NCBI GenBank assembly: GCA_050084985.1
Contig: JBITNC010000001.1
Coordinates: 56,172,001-56,236,000 of the forward strand
Source of the DNA: Nageia nagi
Lineage: Eukaryota; Pinophyta
Direction of reading: 5' to 3'
Length of the DNA stretch: 64,000 nt
Below the pieces are notes generated by a model, which saw only the letters and a program-made list of their open reading frames with translations, was not told the origin of the DNA and made no database searches. Positions 46,156 to 57,800 of the stretch are shown piece after piece. The position numbers and the translations under genes were made by a program. Each line of letters begins with the position of its first letter. The stretch's first letter is position 1.

Positions 46156-46762
46156 TCAATGGGCTTGTGAAGTGGCCCTATTACTTCCCTGCAATCCTCT
46201 CATGATGACCTCCTTTCCATTTGCCAGGAACTTCATTTCCAATGTGTCATAATTTGTCCTAATCTCCCCCAAATTTTTCAACCATTGAATTCCAAAGACC
46301 ATGTGCAAGGTCCCTCCCATGGGATATACATAGAAATCATTTCTCATGGAGTAATTATTGGTCTCAATTGGAAGTTGTCTAATTACCTTATTGCAAAATG
46401 AGATCTGGCTGTTAGCATTGGCCACATTGAATCCTTCAAAAATGTCCATCCTTACTCCTTTCTCAGCAGGAAATAAAGCATCAATGAAAGTTGTGAGATG
46501 CCCCTCCATCGATAAGAATAGTCACTTCTTCTCCTAGAGCTCTTCCTTGAATGTGTAATGTGGGGCAATGGGGTGCTCCACTAATGGTGGCCAAGGTGCT
46601 GTGAGTGGAAAACTCTTCCACAAATTTTGAAATGATCCATAGATCTGATTCAGGTTCCTCCATCTCCACTACCTCTACATAACTGAGCTGCACCTTTCCA
46701 TTGCAGCGATGGCCTGGCTCCCATGATCCTCTGCAGATAAAGCACATTTTCCTTCTTCTCAT
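46156..46762 (-). pseudogene. Zinc knuckle and retropepsin-like protease, G3
   Basis: 46762-46481 starts MRRRKMCFICRGSWEPGHRC, a C-x2-C...H-x-C knuckle typical of gag-protease proteins with RVP_2. It continues to LHIQGRALGEEVTILIDGGA then SHNF; DGGA takes the place of the catalytic D[ST]GA. A one-base shift near 46500 moves the frame into 46509-46156, where FNVANANSQISFCNKVIRQL, GTLHMVFGIQWLKNLGEIRT and NYDTLEMKFLANGKEVIMRG give the rest of the protease fold (G-I/L-Q-W-L..L). The shift breaks the enzyme. Confidence 0.85.
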
Positions 46763-46918
46763 TTCAGAATATGAGATCTCTTGATCCCTCTATGTCTGCT
46801 CCAATGGCCATGCATTTCTCCTTGGTGGAGATGTGAGCCTTCCTTGGCTCCCATTCATTTTACTTACTAGCATAATTTATTACTGGGGTGACTATGTCCT
46901 TCCTTGATTGCTCTTTCC

Positions 46919-47896
46919 TTAGATCATACTGGTTGATTCAAGTGCTACGGCCCTTCTGATTGCCTCATCAAGATCATTTGGCTCAAATGCTTTGACAAAT
47001 GCTTTGATATTTTCATTCAAACCCTCCATGAACACAACCGTCCTTCTAGCTTCTGACAAATTTGAAACCATAATAGAAATATTCATAAACTCATCTATAT
47101 ATTTTTCAACTGTACCTTTCTGTTGGATTTTGGTGAGCTCATGGAAGTAACTTTCTTTAGTCTTCTTTTCAAAATATTCCAGCAACCTTTGGCAAAATTC
47201 ATCAAAAGTTAAGATCTGGTCATGCCCCAACATTTTCAATCCATGGTGGCACCACTGATAGGCTCATCCCTTTAGGGAGAGTGTGGTAAAATGTATGGCC
47301 TCATCTTCTACCATGGAATTGAAAGATAGGTACATTTAGAGCTGGTGAATCCATCCTCTTACCGAGATCCCTACACCTCCATCAAATTTCTCCAATTAGA
47401 TCTTCTACAATGGCTCCTTAAAGATAGGTGGGCATCCTCCCTCCAATTGTCCATGAAATTTTTGAAAATATATGATGTTTCTGTACTCTACTAGTTTGGC
47501 CATGTACTCATCAAACAATTGGTCAAGCCTCTCTTGATGTCTTTGATAGATCTCCTCTAGATCATTCTCTTTTCTAAAAAGAGGCTTAGGTGGAATAGGT
47601 ACAGACTTTCGGTAATGAGATCTAGCCCTAGATGAGCTCTCTCCTTGGCTGTTTCTATTCTCCTAGCTGGGTGGTGGAGTCTGGTTCCCTTTTTGGGATG
47701 TGAGTATCTGCAATTGCTCCATCATCTTCCTTAATGCATCCAGGATGGCTATGTTGGAATCGGCCATGTTCCCTTGTCCGGCTTCCTCCCACTCTTCAGA
47801 TCCCTCCAGATATGTTACATCTCTCTCCTCTAAGCTCGGTTGGTAATCAGGATCACTTCTTCCTCTCAAGTAGTAATTATGGATCTTGGGCGACAT
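46919..47896 (-). pseudogene. Gag, G3
   Basis: It begins MSPKIHNYYLRGRSDPDYQP at 47896 and runs through an acidic linker with MADSNIAILDALRKMMEQLQ (helical). The Retrotrans_gag core is best in 47239-46919: LTFDEFCQRLLEYFEKKTKE, ELTKIQQKGTVEKYIDEFMN, ARRTVVFMEGLNENIKAFVK and LDEAIRRAVALE. Premature stops (about 47663, 47380, 47390, 46919) break it. It forms the particle shell. Confidence 0.85.
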
Positions 47897-47919
47897 GAGC
47901 TAATACAGGCTGGCACTAG

Positions 47920-47930
47920 CTCTGATACCA
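47920..47930 (-). other. Primer binding site of G3
   Basis: CTCTGATACCA on the + strand is TGGTATCAGAG on the minus strand, one base from the LTR. Confidence 0.8.
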
Positions 47931-47931
47931 C

Positions 47932-49038
47932 TGTAATATCTCCAAAACTCACAAAATATGATTTTTGTTAAAGTGTAATATTCCAAGTTGAAATATCACT
48001 ACTTAGGATATTATATATATTTTTATATTTTTCTAACTAGCTCAATTCAAATCAGATCTGCAAATTGAACAAGAAATAGAGCTAGAAATGAATTTTATTC
48101 TTCAAGAGCTGGGACATCCCAAATGGATAAGTACAATACTCAATAAAAAAATACCCAAATGCTCAAGAAGGGGGAATGTTTGCCCTCACAAGGTAGATTT
48201 GGACGATCTGACCCTACAAGTTCTTCAATCTCTTCTCCCCAATGCTAGATGAGCCTCCTCACACTGATTCGGTTGGTTTGGATCTAAGACGTGCCTCCTC
48301 ACACTGATTTGGTAGGTTAGATCTGGATCTAGAATATGGTCGCACTGGCTAGATCTGGATCTACCCCACTGGCTGGATCTGGATTAGGGATGGAATAGTT
48401 CCACCACATTAGCTCGAACTATTATAATAACTCCACCTCATTAGCTCAAGCTACTCTAGCAACTCCACCTCACTGGCTCGAGCTACTGTCCTAACTTAGG
48501 TAAGAACTCCTTCACACTGGCTCGAGCTCTCCCACTAAACTAGCTAGAAAGCTGCAACTCCACTAGCTGCTAACCCTCGAAAAGAGATAAACTTTAATGA
48601 TCTTCAAGCATGCCCGCAAATGATGCATCCCATCTCCTTTTATAACAAGATCTCTCATACCTTGGAATCACCCAAAGTGCAACATCCCTCTTCTAGTGTC
48701 TTGGGATGACAAATTAAATCATCTAGGGACCCAGGAAGCCCAACGTCCCATAATGGTTTCCTAGAGATGCCAAATTACAAGATCAATGGCTCATAAATGC
48801 AATGTCCCATTATGAGAGACTAATATTGCATTAATTACAAATAATTGAGCCAGATTAATTAAATAAAATCCAAGGGTGAGTGCCTCAAGGGTCTCTTTAG
48901 CCTTAGTTATAGAAATAAATGCAAAATATTAATAAAATATTCTTAAATTAATTTATTTTTTGTTTCTCCTCATTTGCCATGAATGTCACACTCCAAGAGG
49001 AGAGAAAGTGGACATTTTACAAATTTGAGGACATTACA
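47932..49038 (-). repeat. 5' LTR of G3
   Basis: 1107 bp. It is longer than its partner mainly because one more ~33-bp unit (AACTCCACCTCACTGGCTCG region, about 48430-48490) is present, showing repeat-number change within the LTR after insertion. Confidence 0.88.
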
Positions 49039-49203
49039 CAATTGTGGTTAATGATTGTATTTGGCAAAGTAGTGAGTTTCAAACTAGATCTTTCTTACTT
49101 CACAAATATGTAAAAAGTTCTCATCTCCATTGTATCTGTTTGGAGGAGAACTCTCTTACTTTCTCTCTTATTCGTTTTATCCCAATATTGCATTAAGAGG
49201 GAG
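49039..49203 (+). other. C2 3' tail end with polypurine tract
   Basis: It resumes after the CAATT duplication. AAGAGGGAG (49195-49203) directly precedes the 3' LTR TGTTGGAAT, the family polypurine tract that C1 has lost. Confidence 0.7.
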
Positions 49204-49688
49204 TGTTGGAATATATAATGCAAGGTTTTATAATAGTCTTCTATGTAAGTTCACTAATACTTAAGTGTATCATTTGATACCTTAAGTATTTAAGTGAATA
49301 TGATAATATTTCTTATCTCACACTCCATGTCATGAGCATGCCCCTTGGGTAAAAGGATGTGCATGTCATGCTTGTGTACATTGGGTAAAAGGGTGATCCA
49401 AAGAGGGATTTTGGCCTATAAATAGAAGGCTCCCTCTTTGGATCATATACCAATTTGTGGAGTAAAATTATGTTATAGGATAGTGTTTAGGAGATGAGAT
49501 TAGGAGATTCGTAAGAGTTCATATTTGTAAATGAAATGAGATCTAGTTAATGGATGTACTCCTACTTGGAGGAACCACTTACATCTTGAGTTATCTTTGT
49601 AAGATTGCTTTGTGAGTTATTTATATATGATTTGTGAGCTTACATGTGATCTTGGAAGTTTAAGATTGTATTAGTTATAGTTCTATCA
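49204..49688 (+). repeat. 3' LTR of C2
   Basis: 485 bp, from TGTTGGAATATATAATGC to GTTCTATCA. It lacks ~13 bp near its start (ATTATTGTAAAGG region) compared with other copies. 49689-49869 beyond it shows nothing recognisable. Confidence 0.85.
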
Positions 49689-49869
49689 ATATATATAATA
49701 ATATAAAAGTAATGTTTAACAACAATAGATTTCTATAAAATAAAATAGAGGTTTGTTTTACTCCCAATATATGACAGCTTCAAGTAAAACTCAATAAGCC
49801 ATATTACTTTATTTTATTGATATTTTACTTCATCGAAATGTATTGATCATATAATGTATACCGATCAGA

Positions 49870-51110
49870 TAAGCTAGAAGGATCTGTGAACTATTTGACC
49901 CAATGTCTTAACTACATCCAACGCTGAACGTGTACAAATTTGATGCGATGGAGAGGACCAGCGACTCGTTTGACCAAGTACTTATCAAAGTGCGGCTTTA
50001 TGGATCGCAATGGTCACAAACTAGATATGACGAGAAGGTTTGTGAATGTCTTGACATCAAAACGTAGCCCTTTCATAATAGATATAAGAGAAAAACTATG
50101 AATCATTTACCAATATGCCCCATCGAAATAAGATCGCATGATATACCAAAATGTGTACATTTATGTGTTATTAACAAAATGTTTAATCGAACTACACCAA
50201 ACAAATATGTTGAAAAGGGAAAATGAATTATTTGATAAAATGCTTAATCAAAACGTAGTCTTGCAATGATCACGTTTATATACTAGATGGGTAACTAGAA
50301 AGGTTGTCGTAATGTTTGACAGAGTACTTTTTTGAAAAGCATCTACGAATTATATAACAAAATGCTCCATTAAAATGGAGTCTAATGTTTGCTTGATATG
50401 CACGCAATGGATATGTCCATGTATTGTTTGACAAATTTCTAATCGAAGTGGAGTCTCATGGATACCGACGTTCACTGGTTACAACACGAGAAATACTTGG
50501 GGGGGCTACCAATTTGTTTGACAGGGAACCTCATTACAATGCAATCTTATGAATAGTGATGATTGCATGGAAAATACAAACCCGTTATGTTGTAATGTTA
50601 GGGAAATATTTGGTAATACGCCTCTTTTATGCGTAGTCCCAAGTACCAACAGAAGCATTGTAAGAGCTAGTAACAAAGTGCCTCGTCAAAATGAAACCTG
50701 TTAACATAATAGATATGCTGAAGGGCCTGTGAATCATTTGAAAGATACCTCCCAAAAGAAGTCTAAAGAATATGCTCCAAAATGGATACGTTGAAAGAGG
50801 CCTGTGAACATTGGGTATCAAAATGGATGCACTGACAGGTTTTGAAACTTATTTCACAAAAATGCTTCATTGAATGCGAACTAATGCAAAAACAGATGCA
50901 TTGGACAGGATCTACAAAATTTTGGATAAAAACTTCATTAAAATGCAGACTACGTACAAATTGATATAATGAATCGTATGATAAAATGACCACATTGGAA
51001 ACGCTATCAAAAGAGGCACAGGATAAATACCCTTAAATGTTCTGAAAATGCCTCATTGATACCAATTTCAGGGAAGCCATGAATGCAGGGTATGCACAGA
51101 ATAGATAATG
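49870..51110 (+). pseudogene. Decayed pentatricopeptide-repeat (PPR) array
   Basis: A phrase near TTTGACAAAATGCCTCATCR and AAATGCAGTCTCATGGAT recurs roughly every 55-90 bp (for example TTTGAC at 49894, 49969, 50425, 50514; related forms at 50104, 50229, 50351, 50670, 50850). Translated in local frames the units give FDPMS, YESFTNMPHRNKIA, NELFDKMLNQNVV, SGVSWIPTFTGYNTR and NLFDREPHYNAIL-IVMIAW. These match the plant PPR (PLS-class) motif LFDKMPxRNVVSWxxMIxGY. Frame changes occur in nearly every unit and stops abound, so it is dead. The spacing is shorter than the 93-105 bp of intact PPR motifs, implying small deletions or a non-PPR satellite as the alternative. The region keeps CpG dinucleotides, unlike the surrounding transposons. 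Intact PPR proteins bind organelle RNA. Confidence 0.6.
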
Positions 51111-51120
51111 CTTCATCGAA

Positions 51121-51417
51121 TCAGAGTTTCAGGTGTGCAAATGGATGCAAGAATTGTGTATTGTAGGAGTCTACAACTAACTCGTCAAGGCACCAACTTA
51201 TGGAAAATATGACCGCTAGATACACATAGGACATTGCGTGGAGAGGTCTGGGAGTTATTTTGAAGAAGCGCCACACTTTGCATCCCTTTATCTGCAATCT
51301 TTCAGCATATACCGTCATGGCAATTGTATTATGGTCATCCATCAAAAGTAGATAGGAATGAATAATATGTAAATCAATCCAAGGTCTAGAAATTGCTAGG
51401 AGGATGTCGGTTCCCAA
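51121..51417 (-). CDS. Unidentified open frame, 98 residues
   Basis: Opens MGTDILLAISRPWIDLHIIH and ends FLHPFAHLKL. It is next to the PPR-like array but on the opposite strand. No motif was recognised; it may be a chance frame antisense to the PPR relic's end. 51418-51768 holds nothing recognisable. Confidence 0.15.
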   Translation of the reverse strand: MGTDILLAISRPWIDLHIIHSYLLLMDDHNTIAMTVYAERLQIKGCKVWRFFKITPRPLHAMSYVYLAVIFSISWCLDELVVDSYNTQFLHPFAHLKL

Positions 51418-51768
51418 GGCATTGCAGTATGGAAAGTATACGAGGCATTCCTTTTAGTTTCCTAATCCACTTGACTCCTACATTTAATATGATTTTCTTT
51501 TACCTTTACCTTTGTTCCTAGTACTCATTCACATGATAATTGTCACATGATAATTGTAAAGCCAATAAAATAATATTAAAAAATAGAAAAAAGCTTATCC
51601 CCTTTCAAATATACTATAAGATTTGTAGCCTAATATCTTATACATTTACTCTTTTAGTGAAATAAATATAGACAAATAGTACATTACATCCACCATTTAA
51701 GTATAGACAATTCATAAAATAAAATCACAAGCCAAAGTATCAAATGAAAATTAGGACTTTCACATGTA

Positions 51769-52241
51769 TCAAGCCAACGTGAATATCAATAAAAAATCCT
51801 TTCTTTTTGCATCTAGACAAAAAAGCAAAGTCATAAGATAATTTTGTACCTGGAAATTCAAAAGGGACACTATGGGGAGAGATATCTCCTTCTCTTCACA
51901 AGATCCAAAGCCAAAATGGAGGAGAGAGGTGTAAGTATTCTTTTTTCCTAAGGTTCTCCAAATATTTATAATCAAAGGATAGTCTAATCCTTCCCAAACA
52001 AGTAATGATTTATCCAACTCATCTACTTTATACGTAAGGTGTAGGGCTTTTATTTTTTTGTAAGGGGTTTGGGACAATTTTGTTTGTAAGTTCTCATGCC
52101 CTCCAAAAATAATTTCACACCTAACATTAGGAAACAAAAGATTTTATCAATCATGTTACACCTAACAAAAGAAGACAAATTATGTGGGGTGATTTTCTCA
52201 ATTATTTTAGCAAGGCACCAAAATAGCCTTGTAACCCTCAT
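51769..52241 (-). CDS. Unidentified overlapping open frames, possible gene fragment
   Basis: Two overlapping frames (52241-52050 and 52137-51769) look like one reading broken by a single shift near 52130: RLFWCLAKIIEKITPHNLSS, CNMIDKI, then VRCEIIFGGHENLQTKLSQT, YKVDELDKSLLVWEGLDYPL and SLPIVSLLNFQVQNY. Composition is balanced (Trp, Gly, charged residues) and unlike the low-complexity frames elsewhere, which suggests former coding. I do not recognise the family. There is no start context or splice site that I can defend. 52242-52861 holds nothing recognisable. Confidence 0.3.
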
Positions 52242-52861
52242 GAAATGATGAAAAATCCTTTAACCTTAAATTTTATCTTTCTTGTAAATTTTTTTTTCTA
52301 AAAACTAAAGTTCATTAGTAAAATTTTAAAATTTGAATGGTTGGAATATTCCTTACATTATTTGAAAAATTACCAATTTATTTTTTCAAATAAATTCAAG
52401 AAAGCATGCCATATTTTAACACAATGTTTACCTGCAAAGATCACTTGTCATGCAAGGTAAATTTTGTTAGCGTACACTCACACATACACGAGAATCGTAC
52501 AAATCATAGGGATCGAGTTTCATACACAAAATTATGGTATGCAATCTACATGATCTACGAAGGGTATTTATGGATCTCTCAACAATTCAATGTCAATCAT
52601 TTTCTCACTCTTACCAATCCATTCTCGTAACCACTCATCTTGGTTCCATGAGATCTCCATCCTGATTCTCTCATTAAGTCGAACCATAACCTATGTCACA
52701 TAAAATCTTGAAGCCAGCATCAATTTGTTACAGATATTGCATATATCGAGGTATTATTAGTCATCTCATGATTTTATTCACATTCAAATTATTTGATGAT
52801 AATCTAACCATAATGGATTTGATGATTCATTACAGATATTCAAATTTGAAGATGTAATAAG

Positions 52862-54845
52862 GTCGTTACATAAGGTACCCAAATCTGATTAAGGTGATGA
52901 GGTCCATGAAATAAATCAGAGGTATGAACTAGTGAGAAAGATCCTTGGTAGGCATGGGAGAATGATATAAAAGGTGCTCTTGAGGAGTAATGTAAATGGC
53001 TAAGAATGGATGATGAAGATTATATGATTCCTCATAAGCATGACCATCATCTAACTCATGGTAATAGTCTCCATTAAGCAAGACAACTCCCCCATTGTGA
53101 TGGGTAGGAGTGAAAGGGATAAAGCTCCATAGAAAGAGGTAGGGTATATGTAAAGAACTCAAATGAAATGGATGCATGATATAAGCTATCTAAAAAAAAT
53201 GAATAAAGAAAAAATATGAAAATGAAGGGAAGAAAACTCTAAATAATATGAGTAAGAAAGAAGTTAATTAATAGATGGAAAGAAATGCTAACTAATTACT
53301 CAAACATATAATAAAAAGAAAATAAAAGAGAAAACTAATTAAAATATATTAGATAACTGATTATGATAAATTGAGGTGTTAATCTATCGATCAACAAAAA
53401 CCACACTAGAAAAATCAGTTTATAGTAAGAAACATTTGGTACAAGACCAATTTTGCAATAGACAAAAATGGTAAAATTGTGATGGTATCTAATGAGTTTG
53501 CTAAAGGTATTGATGTGCTATAGATGCCCATTTATGAATCTTTATTCCTATTTTATATTTATTTTTATATTTTTTAAATATTTTTGATGTAGTTAAATTA
53601 GTGTTGTCTACTTCCTATTTCTACAAGATTGATTGACTAATGGTAAACAAAAAAATCCTAAAAATATGTCTAAAATGGTGAGTGGATGGGGCTGACTCAA
53701 TAAGGATCCCTTGGTACTACCCAAGACAAAGAGTGAATAGATCCTAACCCTCAATCAACTAACTCGACTCTTTACAATTAATCGCATGCCAGTCACATGT
53801 ATCAATACATAATCCTAACAGCTACATGGAGCAAATTCCCAGAATAACCTCACAATCTAGCTCTACTTGGCTAAATAAAAGTGACAACCCCAATATGTTG
53901 GTGATTAAATCCAATGTACCTAGGAAGATACCTAGTGGTTGGTAGTTAAATCTAACGTACCCAAGAAGATACCTAGTGATTGGTTGGTTAAAATAGAGTG
54001 ATGATAATTTTCTACATGTGCAAAAGTCATACAAAATAAAAGAAAGCAACAAATAAGTGATATAATATGATCAAATAAATATCAAAAATGAAGGTAAGTT
54101 TAATAACTACAACCATCAACCTTGCATGGAATGGGATTGGTCCCACCAAGCATGCTAAAATGTTACACATGGAAAAACATAACAATCATGGATGAACAAG
54201 CCTTTATTTCATTATGATCAATGAAATCAATTACAAATGTTTGCAAAAGGCTTATATAAATATGGTGATATGTTTCAATAAAACATAACAAAATGGATCA
54301 CATAATGCCTTTGATGCTACTCGAGAAGAGTGGGTTCAGTTTATCACTCATACTTACAACCATGTAAGCTACAAACCTGACATAGAACTAAATGCTCTAA
54401 ATGGGACCTACTTTCGTGATACCTAACCTACATATGTAATATAATAAATAACTTCTATTATATGTCATAGTTTCTTAATATAAGATTGCAAGTATTAATT
54501 ATAGCCTAACTTTCCTACAAATAATTGAGATATAAACTCAGAAAGATCTAAAATTATACTTGTAAAAAATCAAACCTAGGTGGTCAATTTTGGGCTACAA
54601 ATTGTGCCTTTGAGGTCAATTTTGGCTTTGTTGCTCTTTTGAAAATTATGATTTTATGGATGGCTTCTGAATGATTTTAATTATCTTCTACTTGAATTTG
54701 GTGGTTTTCCAAAGCTAAACCTACAAGTTGTTACATAAACAAGAACCAAGAAAATGTACATGAAAGATAATTCATAAGGTTGGTTGCCATGCATAGACAT
54801 AATATAGGCTCACAAAGCTTGATGGTTATGGAGAGATTTTAACAA
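52862..54845. repeat. Family B interspersed repeat, copy c
   Basis: Colinear with 8985-9574 plus 25865-26050 and with 4875-7640. The minus strand 53177-52929 carries the best-open version of the family-B frame (82 residues, MHPFHLSSLHIPY...DLSH). A short direct repeat AAGAAGATACCTAGTGATTG occurs in this copy (about 53920-53985). No terminal repeats or target duplication found. Confidence 0.6.
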
Positions 54846-57800
54846 AACTTCATTGAAATTTGTAGAAAATATATAGGAGAGTTTTCTTAAGGTTTATCCC
54901 TTCATTTTACAAGCAAAACATGTGCTTTAGGTTAATTAGCTCGATAGGAGATTAGGGTTTATAACCATGAGTTAATGTGATGATGTGTCACCATAAATAT
55001 ATCAAAATAGAAGAGAATAGTATAATTATTTACTTTATTAATTCCATAAAATAATATATATTAACTTGCTAACTCACATCTTTGGTTATGTTAACACCAA
55101 AAGTTTTTTTGTCTTACTCTTCAACCAATGAAAAATATTCTTCACAAATGTTAGTGTAATAATAACATTTTGATCCACATAAAGTTAATCATGTATAGTT
55201 AAATATACAAGTAGGGAAATAATGAGTAACTTATCCACCAACTCTACCCTTGTGTAAGGTTTAGCTCGTAACCTTAACCCTAGGTGAATTTGGATTTAGA
55301 TTAAGAAAATGAATATTAGCTAGAAATAACTAATATAAAGGATAACTATATTCAAAGATGTATTGAATATAATTATGAGTAAAATGTAGTTTTTGGGTAT
55401 CTACAATTATAATTTATTACAACATACATATTTTTGAAATATATTTGAAAATGAATTTCACTCTTTAGTTTTCCTTTGAGTTAGTTTTTTAATTGGTAAT
55501 TAATATGTAATTTACAATAAATTTACATTTGATTTTTTTAATATTTAAATTCATTTCAATATAATAAATATAAGATAAGATAATTATATTAATGTCCATG
55601 AGTGACTAAAAGGTCAAAGGAACTTGAGATTCAAATCGAAGAGGCATAAAAGAACTAGGGGAAAATACCTTAGGAAAGAAAGTTGTCTATGACAAATAAG
55701 CAAAGATAAAATAAAGGGGCAAGGAGGTGTGGAAGAAAATATTCCTTGAATCCTAACCCTAAGATTAAAATATCTAAAGGGGGATCCCTAAGAGAAGTGG
55801 AGAGGATATAAAAGAGAAGAGAATGTTGTTGAATAGTAGTGCAATAAGGAACCTAATCCTATTCAAAACCTATATGCAATGCATATTTGAAGGGCCATCA
55901 ATTATGAAGTGGGTTACCACATGAGATCTAATTGAAGAATCAAGAATGACAAGGGGGGAGTCTTGAGCCAAGAAAAAACTAAAAGTTATTACTCAAATCT
56001 CCCTTAATATCTAATGTTAAAGGATTATTAGTATTTATGAAAAAAAATGGTAATAAGGAAATATCTATGTTATCTCATTGATAAACCAACTAAGGAGGTA
56101 TGTTCATACTGATCATAAATAAATCTATGGTGCCTAAGGTGGTGAGGTCATTTGGGACCTAAATGTTGGTGCATGGTGAAGAATACCATTGAACTAAGTT
56201 ATTATTGTTTATGTGGGAGCTAAAAGTGTATTGAGGGTTCTTGAACCCCGATGAAAGGAAGCAATGGGTTAAAAAAAGGAAGTAATCAACCTAGTAATAA
56301 TAAGGATATTTTATAGAGATCTATGCCTACAAGAGATAACCTCATGAATACAAAGGGCAAAACATCATTGATTATGATACCAGAGTGTTTGAATAAGAAG
56401 TGGAATCTCCCCTAAATCTCATAGCAAATAGGGGTACTTGAAGATAAAGTGGTCCTTAGATTCTATTTCCCCTTACGGAGCAAAGATGAGAAACATGATC
56501 CTCGTGTGGGATATGGTGTTCATATTCGACTCAAAGTTGGGTACATACTCTCATTTGTCCAAGCAAGGTTGTTAAACCATGTGATAAATGATACCAAACA
56601 TTGGAGGGACTATATGGTACCATCAACTACTCAGAGAAAATGTTTTACATAATAAGCCACTTGTTAGTGCTAAATGGTGAAAGAACAAGTCCATGTGATT
56701 AGAATGTTTTAGTAGTAAATATTAGCTTGAATCAACTTACGAGTGTTTTCCTTTAAAGGATGAGGTTGAGGGGGGTCACCCAAAGTGTGTCGGAAGGGAG
56801 GAAGATAAATTAATGAAAAAAATGATAAATTGGAGGAGCAGACGATCTTGAAGAACCAATAATACTAATGTTTAGATAAACTTGAAGAGGTAATATCCTT
56901 AAAAGAGAAAAAAACTAGAAATAAATATCTCACATGACAAAAAATGAAGACCTCTACATATACTAATACAAAGATATAAAGGATGATTTGGAAGATGCAT
57001 CCAAAATGAAAAGATGAAACTTCAACATAAACTTCACTTTGCTGATATTGACAACAAATCATCAACTATCTTAGATATTAAAATAAAAAATTTCATTATA
57101 AATATTTTTTTATATATACTTCTAATTATATATAATATATATATCTCTTATTAACTATATTGCACACTTAAATTTTCTTATTTTTCAAAATTATTTATAT
57201 ATACTTATTATTTATTTATCAAATAAAAATTCTAAAAAAATTATATTACTTAATTTTCTTATAATTTAAAATATTATTTTTTATAATTTCAAATTATACA
57301 CGTTCAAAATTACAACTAAATACTACCAGTCTACCAAACATTTATAAATACATCAAAATATGGAGACTTTAGGAATGTCCTCTACGCATTGAAACGAAAT
57401 CTTGAAAGGCGTCCGAGTCGAGTGCAACCTCATCCTCCACCAATAAACACTCGGGAATTCCTGAAGTATTTTGTAGTCAATAATCATGTAGTGAATTCCT
57501 AAACTGATGCTCAAACTGAACACAACTAAACACGTAAAGCCAAACATTGGATCCTTTCTAGCATTCATTCATTAGTACGACTCAGGCTTAACATACTATT
57601 TGATAATTTGCACATTTACAATTTGGAATGCAAACTATGGTATTATTTGTTCCTCTAGCGCAATAAAAACTATCTGGTCTACAAAATACACAAGGATGAT
57701 GCAACAAGAGATGGTGCAATAGGAAATATTATAAGTGCGAAGGCGCACATATTAAAGTATAGTCTAAACTCTTGATATCCAAAAAATAATCGTGACAACA

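Larger units (their letters stand above)
44418..49038 (-). mobile_element. Ty3/Gypsy element G3, gag-protease only
   Basis: LTRs 44418-45491 and 47932-49038 start TGTAATATCYCCAAAACTC and end GGACATTACA. Perfect target duplication CAATT (44413-44417; 49039-49043) within the C2 3' tail. The interior (2.44 kb) on the minus strand carries a primer site, gag, zinc knuckle and protease, then about 0.65 kb of tail sequence to the polypurine tract. No RT, RNase H or integrase. The LTRs look roughly 95% identical by eye apart from indels. Confidence 0.92.
28179..49688 (+). mobile_element. Copia-type LTR element C2 hosting three nested Gypsy elements
   Basis: Bounded by LTRs 28179-28681 and 49204-49688 with target duplication ATATA (28174-28178; 49689-49693; low-complexity, so weaker evidence than the others). 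Pieces of C2 in order: LTR, inverted gag/protease, leader end plus gag start, inverted LTR/flank, LTR tail and primer site, leader, RT start, RT end plus RNase H, 3' tail, LTR. Interruptions: G1 33246-39147, G2 39386-42903, G3 44418-49038, all on the minus strand. Removing them rejoins the leader at GGTAGTACTT (17373 in C1), the RT at AATCTTGATC|TTTTGCACC, and the tail at CAATT. C2 is heavily decayed. Confidence 0.85.

Noticed and set aside
57090-57310. Extremely AT-rich block as a possible replication origin or scaffold attachment region.
   Set aside because: Sequence alone cannot separate this from ordinary AT-rich intergenic DNA here.
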